A DNA stretch of 49,596 nt from Bradyrhizobium sp. ORS 375 (GCF_000239775.1 NZ_CAFI01000483.1:1-49596); one strand, 5' to 3'. Counted from the first letter of the stretch, positions 33,543 through 42,828 are shown. Notes: a model not told the origin generated them from the sequence alone. Numbers and translations are program-made.

Positions 33543-34451
33543 TCAGCGCAGATAGCTGGCGAGGTTCAGGCTCTGGATCTTGGAGATCGCGGTGTAGGAC
33601 GCGGTAAGCTGGGCCTGATAGGTCGACAATTGCGCCGTGACGGCGGCAACGTCAACGCTGGTCAGATCGGTCGCGAGACTCTCGGCATAGCTCTTGAAAT
33701 CCGTCTGCTGCGACTTGGCACTCTCGATCCGCGACGCGGAATCGGACAGCTTCGCCTGCACCGTGGCGACGTCGTCGACGGCCTGGTCCGCGAGCTCCAG
33801 GGCGGAGCTGATGTCGGCCCCGGACAAGGTCGAGCTGTTCGCGACGAACTTCAGAACCCGCATGACCTCCTCGAAGGCGGAGTTGTCCGCCGTCACGCCG
33901 TAGGTGACGGACTGGCCATCGGAGACGCGCACCGAGGCGAGCTCGCTGTCGCCCTGGTAGTAGCTCGTGTCGACCGTGCTCAAGGAGCCGGTTCCCGTCG
34001 CAAACGCAGAGGTATCGACCGCTGCTGTCGAGGTCCGCGCGCCGCCGAACACGTACTGGCCGTCATACTGGGTGTTGAGAATGCCGGCCATCTGCTGCAG
34101 CAGCTGCTGCGCAGAGCTGATCGCGGATGTCGTGCCCGTGGTGGTTCCGGAGCTCGCGGCGCTCAGGGCTGTGCGCAGCTGGCTGACGATGTCGGAGACC
34201 TGGCCGACCGCAGAATACATCACCTGGACCTTGCTGTCCGCGAGGGTCGCAGCGTCGATGTAGGACTGCGCGCGGCTCACCGACACCTGCAGATTCACGA
34301 CATGCTGGGTCTCGGCACCGTAGCCCGCGAGATACTCCGACTTCAGCCCCGAGGCCTCCTGCACCTGGAGATTGGCCATCGTCGCCTGCGTCCGCAGTGC
34401 GCTGGTGATCATCTGGTCGGAATTCGCAAACGTCGCGATCCGCATGGTCAT
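33543..34451 (-). CDS. flgL: Flagellar hook-associated protein 3
   Basis: A 302-residue flagellin-fold protein with the FlgL N-terminus (MRIATFANSDQMITSALRTQATMANLQVQEASGLK) and a C-terminal helix ending NLASYLR. FlgL joins hook-associated protein FlgK to the flagellin filament, outside the cell. GGAG ends 8 bases before the ATG at 34451. It follows flgK by 15 bases, the usual pair. It is the last flagellar gene of the leftward cluster. Confidence 0.88.
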   Translation of the reverse strand: MTMRIATFANSDQMITSALRTQATMANLQVQEASGLKSEYLAGYGAETQHVVNLQVSVSRAQSYIDAATLADSKVQVMYSAVGQVSDIVSQLRTALSAASSGTTTGTTSAISSAQQLLQQMAGILNTQYDGQYVFGGARTSTAAVDTSAFATGTGSLSTVDTSYYQGDSELASVRVSDGQSVTYGVTADNSAFEEVMRVLKFVANSSTLSGADISSALELADQAVDDVATVQAKLSDSASRIESAKSQQTDFKSYAESLATDLTSVDVAAVTAQLSTYQAQLTASYTAISKIQSLNLASYLR

Positions 34452-34466
34452 GATATCCGCTCCGGA

Positions 34467-36224
34467 CTAGGTCGACTGCACGGCCGTGAGCAGCGACGAG
34501 AACATGCTGTTGATGACGGAGATCAGCTGCGAGGCGGCGGCATATTTGTTCTGCAGCGAGCTCAGCCGCGCCGTCTCCTCGTCGATGTTGACGCCCGACT
34601 GCGACAACAACGAGCTGGCATAGCTCGACTGTGCCGTCGACTTCGCCGTGTAGGCGCTGGCGGCCTGCGACGCCTTGCTGGCGACATTGGCGACGATCGA
34701 TGCGGCATAGTCGGCGAACGATCCCGTCGTCGCACTCAGGCCTCCGGCGGAGGAGAAGGTGGTGGAGCCGGTCAGCTTGTCGTAGAGCTGGTTGATGACG
34801 GTGGCTGAGCCGGCCGTCAGAACCTGGCTTCCGGCCGTCAGGCTCGTGGAGCTGTCGAGGGTTCCGGTGGGCAGGCCGGACGCTCCGCTGAGAATGCCGC
34901 TGCTGACGGCGAAATTGGCTGCGCCCGTGCCGGTGACGAGGTCGTTCATGCCGAAATAGTCGGAGAAGCCGCTGCCACCGACCGCGCTCGTCATGTCGCT
35001 GATGGCGACGCCGTTCGACGACGATGTTGCGCTGATCGACAGATGCCCGCTCGAATCGATCGAGGCAGACACGCCCGAGATGCCGTTGAGGGCCGTCACC
35101 AGATCACCCACCGTCGCATAAGACGACAAATCGAGATCCTGGTACGAGACGAGGTTGCCGCTCTGGTCGGCCACGGCGATCCGGACCGTTCCCGAAGCCG
35201 AGAACGCCATCGTGCTGCTCACGCTGGCCGACCCCGTCAGGCTGTTCGGCGCCGGAACCGCGGAGGCCCCGTTCGTGATTCCATTGAGTGCGGATTTCAG
35301 CTGGGTGGCGAGCTGGTCGAGCTGGCTCTGCACGGCCGGAAGCGTGTCGTCCCGCAACGTGATCAGCGCGCCGATCTTGCCCGACGTGATCTGCGAGGTG
35401 ACGTCCACCCCGTCCACGGTGATGCCGCTGAACCCACCCGCTGCGTAGCTGGTCGCAGAGGAGACGTTTGCAGACGCCGTATAGCTCAGCGTGTGCGCCG
35501 AGCTGTCCACCAGCGCCCGCCCCGAGGAGGTGTACACCTGAAGGTCGCCATTGGACGCGGTGTAGTAGCCGACGTTCATGTAGGAGGACAGGTCCTGCAG
35601 CGCAGTGTTGCGCTCGTCCTCGAGATCCGCCGTCGACTGACCGGAGGCCGCCATCTTGCGGATCTCAACATTCAGGTCGGCAATCTGCTGCAGATCGTTA
35701 TTGACGCTCTTCACAGACGACGCGATGTCCTTGTCGGAATTGGAACGTAAGGTCTGAACGCCGCTGGAGGCGCTGCGCAACTGGCTCGCGAAATCGTCGA
35801 GCGCACTGACTACGGCCGATTGCAGCGAGACGCTGCTCGGTGAGCTTGCCAGCGCGGACAACGCGGTCTCGAGGGAGGCGAGCGAATTGGCAAGCGAGGT
35901 TCCCGTGGTCGACGTGCCAGAGGTCGAGGCGCTGCCGAACAGCTGCTGCAGCTGGTTCAGATAGCTATTGGTCGAGTCAGCCGCGCCAAGATCGGAGTTG
36001 GCGCCGATCAGGGATTTCAGCAGCAGCTTGTCGACATTGCTCGAGATGCCGGTGATGGACACACCGGTTCCGATCCCTCCGGTGACATCAGCGACCTGGT
36101 TGGCCGTCTTCTGCGTGTACCCTTTCGTGTCGGCGTTCGAAATGTTCGACGACGCCACGCTGATCTGCAGCTCCGTGGCGGAGATGCCCGTGAACGCGAC
36201 CAGACGTGCTATATCGAGCGACAT
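34467..36224 (-). CDS. flgK: Flagellar hook-associated protein 1
   Basis: A 585-residue protein. The N-terminal rod/hook signature VASSNISNADTKGYTQK near residues 24-40 and a Ser/Thr/Ala-rich middle lead to a C-terminal helix with INIDEETARLSSLQNKYAAASQLISVINSMF, the conserved FlgK/FlgE-type end. FlgK caps the hook and seats FlgL. GGGAG precedes the ATG at 36224. It is preceded by a FlgN-like export chaperone gene, which fits since FlgN chaperones FlgK and FlgL. Confidence 0.92.
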   Translation of the reverse strand: MSLDIARLVAFTGISATELQISVASSNISNADTKGYTQKTANQVADVTGGIGTGVSITGISSNVDKLLLKSLIGANSDLGAADSTNSYLNQLQQLFGSASTSGTSTTGTSLANSLASLETALSALASSPSSVSLQSAVVSALDDFASQLRSASSGVQTLRSNSDKDIASSVKSVNNDLQQIADLNVEIRKMAASGQSTADLEDERNTALQDLSSYMNVGYYTASNGDLQVYTSSGRALVDSSAHTLSYTASANVSSATSYAAGGFSGITVDGVDVTSQITSGKIGALITLRDDTLPAVQSQLDQLATQLKSALNGITNGASAVPAPNSLTGSASVSSTMAFSASGTVRIAVADQSGNLVSYQDLDLSSYATVGDLVTALNGISGVSASIDSSGHLSISATSSSNGVAISDMTSAVGGSGFSDYFGMNDLVTGTGAANFAVSSGILSGASGLPTGTLDSSTSLTAGSQVLTAGSATVINQLYDKLTGSTTFSSAGGLSATTGSFADYAASIVANVASKASQAASAYTAKSTAQSSYASSLLSQSGVNIDEETARLSSLQNKYAAASQLISVINSMFSSLLTAVQST

Positions 36225-36252
36225 TCACCCCACTCCCGGTCTTGGCTCGCCA

Positions 36253-36705
36253 TCACGCGCTGAGGTTCGTTCCACACGAGGTTGCCCGCGCGGTCCGCCG
36301 TCCGCTGGACCCGTAGGGCGACGCGTTGGCGATCTGCTCGCGGATGGCCTGCATCACCGCCTCGATGCGGCGGTTGCTTGCGTCGATGGCCGCGCGCAGG
36401 CGCACGAGGTTCTCGTCCATCGCGCTGCGAAGGTTCAGAATATGCTCCATCAGCTGCTCGCGCAGCACACGGTCGCGCACGTCGAGGCTCGCGGTGCGCC
36501 TGGCGCATTCGGCGACCCTGTGCTCGAACAGGCCCGCCAGCCGATTCTTGTCGTCGAGCTGCTTGGAGCGCGAGGCCGGCAGGCCCTTGGCGAGCTCCAT
36601 GTTTTCCTCGGATAACACCGCGATCAGTTCGTCGATCAGCGTGATCAACGTCCGCACCTCGTCGTCGGTTGCCGCCGGCTGACAGCCCTGAATTGGTCGT
36701 TTCAT
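36253..36705 (-). CDS. flgN-like: FlgN-like flagellar export chaperone
   Basis: A 150-residue, almost wholly helical protein. The N-terminal helix VRTLITLIDELIAVLSEENMELAKGLPASRSKQLDDKNRLAGLFEHRVAE matches the pattern of FlgN (an E-rich helix, then a Lys-containing LxxLxxKxRL helix). FlgN binds the C-terminal ends of FlgK and FlgL before export. It is directly upstream of flgK (28-base gap) and has GGGAG before the ATG. The C-terminal 25 residues are polar and unlike the rest. Assignment rests on length, helical pattern and position. Confidence 0.7.
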   Translation of the reverse strand: MKRPIQGCQPAATDDEVRTLITLIDELIAVLSEENMELAKGLPASRSKQLDDKNRLAGLFEHRVAECARRTASLDVRDRVLREQLMEHILNLRSAMDENLVRLRAAIDASNRRIEAVMQAIREQIANASPYGSSGRRTARATSCGTNLSA

Positions 36706-36721
36706 CCTGTCGCTCCCAATC

Positions 36722-36991
36722 TCATTGTCCGTGCACTGGCCGACGACCCGCCTGGGCGACCTTCGCGTAGGTGTTCAGAGCCGTCACGCGGACGGCAGCC
36801 ACCTTGAACTCTGCTTCGAGCCGTGCGCACTCGCGCAACAGCTTTCGTCGCACCGTTTCGATGTCGTCCATCAGCGCCAGCAGCTGCGCACGGTCGTCCC
36901 GTCCGGCCGCCGCGGCGCGCAGCCGCAGCCGTTGCAGCTTCTTCAACAGCGCTTCGCCTTCGCCGGGCCGTCCCCTCTTCAGGTCGGCCAT
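36722..36991 (-). CDS. Small coiled-coil protein in the flagellar cluster
   Basis: An 89-residue, Arg/Leu-rich helical protein (KKLQRLRLRAAAAGRDDRAQLLALMDDIETVRRKLLRECARLE) lying between flgE and the FlgN-like gene. GAGGTGAGAC before its ATG overlaps the flgE stop, so it is translated with the flagellar operon. No domain is recognised. It could be an export chaperone or an assembly factor; this is inferred from position. Confidence 0.65.
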   Translation of the reverse strand: MADLKRGRPGEGEALLKKLQRLRLRAAAAGRDDRAQLLALMDDIETVRRKLLRECARLEAEFKVAAVRVTALNTYAKVAQAGRRPVHGQ

Positions 36992-36994
36992 GTC

Positions 36995-38233
36995 TCACCT
37001 CATCGACGAGATCAAAGTGTCGTACATCTTGTTCACCGCCGAGATGACCTGCGACGCCGCGGAATAGGCCTGCTGTGCCGAGATCATGCTGCTGAACTGG
37101 CCCGTGGTGTCGGTCGTGCTGGATTCCAGTTCACCGCCATAGACGGTGCCTGCACCATTCTGACCGGAGGTCTGCAGCGTGGCGTTTCCGGATTCCGCCG
37201 TCGACGTGTACATCCCGTTGGAGTTTGCCATGAGGCCGTTGGGATCAGCGAACGTGGCGACCGCAAGCTTGTAGATCGGCACCGTCTGACCGTTGGAATA
37301 GGTTGCCTGCACGATCCCGTTCTTGCCGACCGAGATGCTGCTCAAAGTGCCGAAAGAGACACCGTCGGACTCGGCGCTGAAGTTCGAGACGCTCGGCGTC
37401 GTGCTGCCAGACGCTTTCTGGGTAAGACCGTTCGTTCCACCACCCGTGGTACCGAAATCGAGCGCGATCGAGCTGGCCGCTGCACCGTTGTTCCAAGCGA
37501 TGTCGAGACTGGTCGAAGACACCGTGTTGAGCGAACCGTCGGAATTGAAATCGATCGTATAGGTGCCGCCGGTCACCGTACCATCGCTGGCTGTTGCGGG
37601 CGCGATCTGTGCCGTCCATTCATTGGCCGTCGCGCTCTTGGTCCAGGTCACGTCGAGCGTGTGCGCCTGACCGAGCGAATCATAAACCGTCATCGAGCTG
37701 CTGAAGACGTCTCCGCTCGCCGCATCGGCCGGCAGGTTGGCGGCGAGCGACGTTTTGGTGGTCGCTCCGCCATTCGTCAATGCAACGTTGGTATCGACCG
37801 GCTCCAGGCTGCTTCCAATGACATTGCCGCTCGCGTCGGTGCGCCAGCCCTCGAGATAATAGCCGTTGTTCTGCAGAAATCCCGCATTGTCCTTGGTGAA
37901 TGCGCCATTGCGGGTGTAGAATGTCCCGCCGCCGGACGCAGTCGAACTGGTCACAACGAAGAAGCCGGCTCCTTTGATGGCAACGTCGGTGGCATTGGTC
38001 GTGGTCGCCAGGAGTCCTTGCTGGGTGATGTTCGCGCGGCCGAACGCGGCTACGCCGCCCGACGAATAGGCCCTTGAGTTGCTCGCCCCTGTGACCAACT
38101 GCTCGAACATCCCGGAGGTCGTCTTGAAGCCGACGGTATCGGCGTTGGCGATGTTGTCGCTGATCATGGCAAGAGACGAGCTTTGCGCGTTGAGCGCAGA
38201 AATCGCAGAGGACAGGGCACCGGAAAGACTCAT
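36995..38233 (-). CDS. flgE: Flagellar hook protein
   Basis: A 412-residue hook protein. The N-terminus (MSLSGALSSAISALNAQSSSLAMISDNIANADTVGFKTT) has the rod/hook signature; the phrase TYSNGQTVPIYKLAVATFADPNGLMANSNGMY is a hallmark of the FlgE family, and the C-terminal FSSMISAQQAYSAASQVISAVNKMYDTLISSMR closes the domain. The protein polymerises into the flexible hook outside the cell. GGAG ends 6 bases before the ATG at 38233. It follows flgD, the hook cap gene, by about 20 bases. Confidence 0.93.
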   Translation of the reverse strand: MSLSGALSSAISALNAQSSSLAMISDNIANADTVGFKTTSGMFEQLVTGASNSRAYSSGGVAAFGRANITQQGLLATTTNATDVAIKGAGFFVVTSSTASGGGTFYTRNGAFTKDNAGFLQNNGYYLEGWRTDASGNVIGSSLEPVDTNVALTNGGATTKTSLAANLPADAASGDVFSSSMTVYDSLGQAHTLDVTWTKSATANEWTAQIAPATASDGTVTGGTYTIDFNSDGSLNTVSSTSLDIAWNNGAAASSIALDFGTTGGGTNGLTQKASGSTTPSVSNFSAESDGVSFGTLSSISVGKNGIVQATYSNGQTVPIYKLAVATFADPNGLMANSNGMYTSTAESGNATLQTSGQNGAGTVYGGELESSTTDTTGQFSSMISAQQAYSAASQVISAVNKMYDTLISSMR

Positions 38234-38253
38234 GTTCTACTCCACTGATTCGG

Positions 38254-38916
38254 TCAGGACTTGACGCCAATGATGTTTGCGGCACTGACAGGCACCCCGC
38301 CGACCGTGAGTGACGGAGTACTTGTCGAGGTGTCGATGCCGGTGACGAGGCCTGTGATGGTCGTGTAGTTCAGGACCGAATTTCCGACGCGATCGGTCGC
38401 GGTGACCTCGACTGTGTAGGTGCCGCCGTCACTCAGCTGCTCTCCTTCAGAGTTCTGTCCATTCCAGGTGACCGTATTGACGCCTTTGTCGCCGCTACCG
38501 GTTCCCGTCCAAACGGTCTTTCCGGCAGAGTCTTTGATCGTGATCGAGACGGTGGATGCAGCTGCGGAGAGCGAATAGCCGAAGGTCGCCGAACCGTTGG
38601 AAAGCACGGTCGTGTCCGAGACGGCTTCGACGGTGTGTCCGATGTAGTTGACCGAATTCAGCGTGACCAAGCTGGAGAACGAGCCCGCGAGCGAACTCAG
38701 GCTGCTGTTAATCGATTGTTGCCCGGTGAAATTGGCGTAGGATGTCATCTGGTTGATGAAATCGGTAACGCTCGTCGCATTCAGCGGATCCTGGTTCTGC
38801 AACTCGCTCACCAGCAGCTTCAAGAAGTCTGTCGAGCTGAGATTGGTGCGCGAGGATATGCTTGACGATGTCGATGATGTCGTCGCACTTGACGAAGTGG
38901 CCGCGCTGACTGTCAT
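38254..38916 (-). CDS. flgD: Flagellar hook assembly (cap) protein
   Basis: A 220-residue FlgD. The N-terminal export and cap region carries DFLKLLVSELQNQDPLNATSVTDFINQMTSYANFTGQQ, the family signature. A C-terminal Ig/FLgD-type beta domain includes GDKGVNTVTWNGQNSEGEQLSDGGTYTVEVTA. It caps the growing hook and is replaced when FlgK is added. GGAG before the ATG at 38916 decides the start; the open frame continues to 39006 without support. It opens the FlgD-FlgE-...-FlgL operon. Confidence 0.9.
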   Translation of the reverse strand: MTVSAATSSSATTSSTSSSISSRTNLSSTDFLKLLVSELQNQDPLNATSVTDFINQMTSYANFTGQQSINSSLSSLAGSFSSLVTLNSVNYIGHTVEAVSDTTVLSNGSATFGYSLSAAASTVSITIKDSAGKTVWTGTGSGDKGVNTVTWNGQNSEGEQLSDGGTYTVEVTATDRVGNSVLNYTTITGLVTGIDTSTSTPSLTVGGVPVSAANIIGVKS

Positions 38917-39307
38917 TGTAGAACTCCGGCTTCTGTTCGATAGCAGCGGCGCCGCAATCGAAGGCGTTTGCTGATCAAACGGCCGGAGCGCCGAATCCAG
39001 GCGCACGATGTATTGAATTAATCAGTTGATCCCGCGGCAGAATTTGCCGCCGCATCGTTGAGCATAGGCGGCAAAAATCGCCGCCGGCAACGCGCCGGTC
39101 CTCTTCAGCGATCAGCTGACGGCATTGGCTTCGAGCTGAGGATCAGCGTTGAGAGCTCGAACGATCCAGCTGTCTCAGGAGCGGAGATCAGGCGCGGTGA
39201 TGCGTCACGGCCGGCTGCACGCGACCGGCGCGGCAAGGCGGCAGCGCGACGCGACGGCATCGTTGGACGTTCAGCGTGCAATGGAAAGGTAAGCGTCCGA
39301 CGCCGGC
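38917..39307. other. Spacer before flgD; no gene seen
   Basis: This 391-base spacer should hold the promoter of the flgD operon (leftward). The AT-rich stretch around 39008-39030 is the most promoter-like part, but I cannot assign sigma-28 or sigma-54 elements. Two hairpins are present: GCGGCA-GAATT-TGCCGC (39034-39050) and GGCGGC-N7-GCCGCC (39067-39085). They could terminate the small gene at 39308-39613. No supported open frame. Confidence 0.45.
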
Positions 39308-39613
39308 TCAGCCGGGTTGGTGGGCATCTGCAGACGCCGGCGGAGCATCCTCCGCCGCCATGCGGCTTGCCGTGGCCAGGATCCGCGCGGTCAAGCCGGT
39401 CGGGGCGCGGACTGGCGGAGACGACAGCGCCTCACGGACGAGCCGTGCATCGGCGATCAACCTCCGGGCTTCCGGAGATGACGCGAGCAGAGCATCGGCC
39501 GCCTGGCGCTGCTCGGCCGGCCATCGGGACACGTCTTCTCCCAGGCGGTCGACCAGATCCTCGAATTCTCTGACGTCCATCGTCCGCTCATCCAGCGTGT
39601 CCGTGACCGTCAT
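39308..39613 (-). CDS. Small acidic protein, anti-sigma-like or regulatory; unknown
   Basis: A 101-residue protein with MDVREFEDLVDRLGEDVSRWPAEQRQAADALLASSPEARRLI at the N-terminal side. Proteins with this DRLGED-x-x-RWP phrase sit next to ECF sigma factor genes in several Bradyrhizobium genomes, as far as I recall, which suggests a regulatory or anti-sigma-like role. No membrane segment is visible. The start at 39613 is tentative; 39580 is an alternative and the frame runs to 39724. It lies in the flagellar cluster, 3 kb from an ECF sigma gene. Confidence 0.55.
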   Translation of the reverse strand: MTVTDTLDERTMDVREFEDLVDRLGEDVSRWPAEQRQAADALLASSPEARRLIADARLVREALSSPPVRAPTGLTARILATASRMAAEDAPPASADAHQPG

Positions 39614-39810
39614 AAACCATTCAGGCGGCGAACCAAATTGATATCGGCAACCACGGCGCTCGAACCCGAGGCGAGGCTTGAAAACCCCGTAGTTTCCGGG
39701 GCATATCTGCACGACAGCCTGCAATGAGTACCGCAGCCCCCAGACGATGCTACCCGTTTCTGGTCGGTTTCGAGAGGTTTCCGCGATGCACGCGGTCTTT
39801 GATTCGTCGC

Positions 39811-40236
39811 CTACCGGCGGTTGCTCGAATCAGCCGGACCTCGCCTCGTCCGCGCCGCCACCTCGACGATTTCCCAGGCATCACGCAGCTCCAGCAGGCT
39901 GTCGATGATCCGCTGCAGGTTTTCGCGCATGTACGGACGGCCATGGGCGCGCAGAACGGCGAGGATGAGCGCGTTGTAAGTCCCGAACACCTGCTCGGCG
40001 ACCGCCCCGCCCCGCCCCGTATCGAGGTGCAGGCTCAAACCGCGCAGGATTGCGACGGCGCGGGTCAAATGGCCATGCCCTTCCTCGAAGCGGCGGGCCT
40101 CCTGGGCCTGCAACGATTTCTGCAGATCGTTCGCCGCCCCGTTGAGCAGCATGATGACGGCGCGCAGTGGCGGAACCGCCACCGCCGCGCCACGATAAGC
40201 CTGACTTGCACGTTGCGCCGTCGCATTCTGTGTCAT
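39811..40236 (-). CDS. fliS: Flagellar export chaperone
   Basis: A 141-residue FliS-family protein (ASQAYRGAAVAVPPLRAVIMLLNGAANDLQKSLQ, with a long helix ending in VFGTYNALILAVLRA). FliS binds the C-terminus of flagellin in the cytoplasm and prevents early assembly. Its ATG overlaps the fliD stop by one base (TGATG), so the two are coupled. Flagellin is two genes upstream, which fits the role. Confidence 0.87.
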   Translation of the reverse strand: MTQNATAQRASQAYRGAAVAVPPLRAVIMLLNGAANDLQKSLQAQEARRFEEGHGHLTRAVAILRGLSLHLDTGRGGAVAEQVFGTYNALILAVLRAHGRPYMRENLQRIIDSLLELRDAWEIVEVAARTRRGPADSSNRR

Positions 40237-41945
40237 CAGTTACTCGAACTCGCGTTGAGGAGGGCTTTCAAGTAGGTCAGCGTGTTGTTCGCGCTCTCGA
40301 TCGCGGCCTGATATTTGGCGTATTGCGCCGTGAGCTGGGTCTGAAAGGTCGCCGCTGCGCTCTTGATGTCGTTTGCTTTCGACGTCAGCGTCTCATCCTG
40401 CGACGTAAGGCTGTCGATCAGCTTCTGCAGCGACCCGGTGCTCGACGACGCCGTTTTCGCGATCTGATAGATCTGCGTCGCAAGCCCCTGCGTCGAAGTC
40501 ACGGTGATCGACTGCGTCGTCGAGCCGCTGTAGGTGAAGGCCATGCCGGCATAGATCGTCCCGGAATTGCCGACGATGGTGTTGCCACTGACGGTAAACA
40601 GGGAGCTGTCGCCGGCGACCGACGCAGCCGTGAGATTGCCGGACGAATCCACTGTGAGATCCAGCGAAAATGACTGCGGCGAGGTCCCGGTATTGACGAC
40701 GCTGAGCTGACTCGACGAGGTCTTGGTCTGCGCCGACAGCAGCGTCGTGACGCCGCTGAGATTGGTGCTGAGGATCGTCGACAAAGTCCCGGTATCGAGT
40801 TCGAGCTCGTTCTTCTCGTTGAACGACAAGCCCAGGTCCGCCATCGTCAACCCGCCGACCGAGGTGCCCAGCACGGCCTGCAGCGTGTTCATGATGTCGC
40901 GCATCGTGCCGTCGCCGAACAGCACCGCGCCGGATGCAGCGGTTCCGTCGGAATTGGACGTCTGCTGGGCGATAACAGCATCACGGAATGCGTTATAGTT
41001 GGTCACGAAGGTCTGCAACGCCGAGGAGACCTGGCTCGTGTCGGTGCCGATGCTGATGTTCAAGGTCGTTCCGGATGGCGTCGCCTGCAGCAGGTCGAAC
41101 GTCACACCGCTCAGCACGTCCGAGATGTCGTTGGTATTTCGCGTCAGAGCGATGCCGTCGAGCGTGAATTCCGCCGCCTGAGCCGTCTGCAGCACGGTGG
41201 CGAAGGCGCCCGAGCTGTCGGTCACCCCCAGCTTGCTGAGAATGTCGTCACCGGACGAGCTTGCATAGGTGATGTCTGCGGCGTCCTGCGTCCCCGTGAG
41301 CACCAACTCGTATGATCCGCTAGAGACCTGGACGATCGAGGCTTCCACATTCGTCGTGGACGTCCGGGCATTGATCGCGTCAACGACGTCCTGCAGCGAC
41401 ATGTCGCTCGTGATCGTGATATCGGATGTGCTGCCACCGGACAGGCCGAGCGCAAACGTGCCCGCATAGCCGAGCGCCGCGGTCTGGCTGGACTGGGTCG
41501 CTCCCGCGACCTTGTGCGCGGTGGCGATCTGGCCAATCGTCAGCGTGTGACTTCCCGTCGCCGCGCCGTTGTTCACCGACATCGACAGGGCCGATGACGC
41601 GCTGACGTCGCCGGTCGCGCTGATCGTGGCCGCCCGGGTCGCGAAGGCGTTGGTCGCAAGCGAGTTGATCATCGACGTCGCCAGTGACGAGAGTCCTGAC
41701 GACAGCGTCTTCAGCGCCGTCTGCAGCGACTGATACGCTGTGATCTTGGCCTGGTTGGACGTGATCTTGGTCGAGATCTGGGTTGCCTGGGTAAGCTTGG
41801 CATTCACCGCGGACTGGATCAGTGCCGTCCAGTCGATCGTGCTGGTGGTGCTCGTCCCCGACGTGGTCAGCGAGCTCGTCCCACTCGTCGACGAGGATGA
41901 CGACGACGCCGTGCTCGTGCTCGAAGTCGCGCTGCTCACGGTCAT
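40236..41945 (-). CDS. fliD: Flagellar filament cap protein
   Basis: A 569-residue FliD/HAP2. A Ser/Thr-rich leader (about 35 residues) precedes IDWTALIQSAVNAKLTQATQISTKITSNQAKITAYQSLQTALKTL, the conserved N-terminal coil. The middle has repeated beta-type segments (AAEFTLDGIALTRNTNDISDVLSGVTFDLL), and the C-terminal FliD coil ends with YAKYQAAIESANNTLTYLKALL. The protein caps the filament and folds flagellin subunits. CGGAG precedes the ATG at 41945. The N-terminus is unusually rich in Ser and Thr. Confidence 0.92.
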   Translation of the reverse strand: MTVSSATSSTSTASSSSSSTSGTSSLTTSGTSTTSTIDWTALIQSAVNAKLTQATQISTKITSNQAKITAYQSLQTALKTLSSGLSSLATSMINSLATNAFATRAATISATGDVSASSALSMSVNNGAATGSHTLTIGQIATAHKVAGATQSSQTAALGYAGTFALGLSGGSTSDITITSDMSLQDVVDAINARTSTTNVEASIVQVSSGSYELVLTGTQDAADITYASSSGDDILSKLGVTDSSGAFATVLQTAQAAEFTLDGIALTRNTNDISDVLSGVTFDLLQATPSGTTLNISIGTDTSQVSSALQTFVTNYNAFRDAVIAQQTSNSDGTAASGAVLFGDGTMRDIMNTLQAVLGTSVGGLTMADLGLSFNEKNELELDTGTLSTILSTNLSGVTTLLSAQTKTSSSQLSVVNTGTSPQSFSLDLTVDSSGNLTAASVAGDSSLFTVSGNTIVGNSGTIYAGMAFTYSGSTTQSITVTSTQGLATQIYQIAKTASSSTGSLQKLIDSLTSQDETLTSKANDIKSAAATFQTQLTAQYAKYQAAIESANNTLTYLKALLNASSSN

Positions 41946-41966
41946 CCGACATTCTCCGCAGAAAGA

Positions 41967-41993
41967 CCCGGGCCGGCCTGACGCCGGCCCGGG
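41967..41993 (-). terminator. Intrinsic terminator after the flagellin gene
   Basis: A perfect 11-bp stem (CCCGGGCCGGC/GCCGGCCCGGG) with a five-base loop lies 10 bases after the flagellin stop and is followed on the minus strand by TCTTTCT. It should end most flagellin transcripts before fliD, allowing flagellin to exceed FliD. Confidence 0.75.
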
Positions 41994-42003
41994 AGATCAC
42001 GGC

Positions 42004-42828
42004 TCAACCCAGCAGCTTCAGGAGATACTGCGGGATCTGGTTGGCGGCCGCTTCGGCCGACACGGCGGCCTGGGTCTTCACCTGGGCCGACGACAGCTTC
42101 GCCTGCTCCGAGGCGATGTCCACGTCCTTGATCGCCGAGTTGGCCGACTGCAGGTTCTGCGTCTGCGTCGAGATGGAGTCGGACGAGAAGTTGAAGCGCG
42201 ATTCCTGAGCGCCGATATCCGCGCGGGCCTTGGAAACCGTGTCGATCGCGGTGTCCAGGGCGGTGAGCGCGGTGGTCGCGCCAGCCTGCGTGCTGACATC
42301 GAGCGTGGAAACGCCGAGCGTGGCCGAGGTCAGATCCGACAGCTTGATGTTGATCGTGTCTGTTGCCGAGGAGCCGACCAGAACCGAGACGCCTGCCGAG
42401 AACGTGCTGGTGCCATCGAGCAGGCTCTGGCCGCTATAGCGCGTGCCGGTCGCGATCGAGTCGATTTCACTGATGAGCTGCGAGAACTCCGACTGGATGT
42501 AGGTGCGACTGGTTCCGACCGTCGTGCCCGAGGCCGACTCCGAGGCGAGCGACTTCATGCGCGCCAGGATATCGCTGATGTTGGAGGCGCCGCCATCGGC
42601 CGTCTGAAGGATGGACGTCGCCTGCGCGGTGTTGGTCGCCGCCTGCTGCAGCGTGGTGATATCGGACGAGATGCGGGTCGAAATCGCCAGACCCGCCGCG
42701 TCATCCGATGCCGACGTGATGCGCGAGCCGCTCGACAGCTTGGAGAGTGAGCTGGTCTCCTGGTTCGAGTTGATGTTCAGGTAGCGGACGGCGGAATTGG
42801 CGGCGATGTTGGTCGAAATGGCGGGCAC
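42004..42828 (-). CDS. fliC: Flagellin, short form
   Basis: A 274-residue flagellin. The N-terminal D0/D1 region has RYLNINSNQETSSLSKLSSGSRITSASDDAAGLAIS, and the C-terminal region has ARADIGAQESRFNFSSD and ends NQIPQYLLKLLG. Almost no variable D2/D3 domain remains between, so the filament surface is minimal. A GTG start at 42828 is chosen: GGAG lies eight bases before it, while the ATG at 42858 has no site. Bradyrhizobium species carry long (about 700-residue) and short flagellins in separate systems; this is of the short type. FliS, FliD and the hook genes lie downstream. Confidence 0.9.
   Translation of the reverse strand: MPAISTNIAANSAVRYLNINSNQETSSLSKLSSGSRITSASDDAAGLAISTRISSDITTLQQAATNTAQATSILQTADGGASNISDILARMKSLASESASGTTVGTSRTYIQSEFSQLISEIDSIATGTRYSGQSLLDGTSTFSAGVSVLVGSSATDTINIKLSDLTSATLGVSTLDVSTQAGATTALTALDTAIDTVSKARADIGAQESRFNFSSDSISTQTQNLQSANSAIKDVDIASEQAKLSSAQVKTQAAVSAEAAANQIPQYLLKLLG

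Noticed and set aside
29679-34808. A 1709-codon open frame on the plus strand
   Set aside because: It lies opposite cyoB, the DUF4336-SDR gene, flgL and part of flgK, all with clear family motifs. Its composition is His/Arg/Asp-rich as expected for the antisense of GC-rich genes, and no domain is visible.
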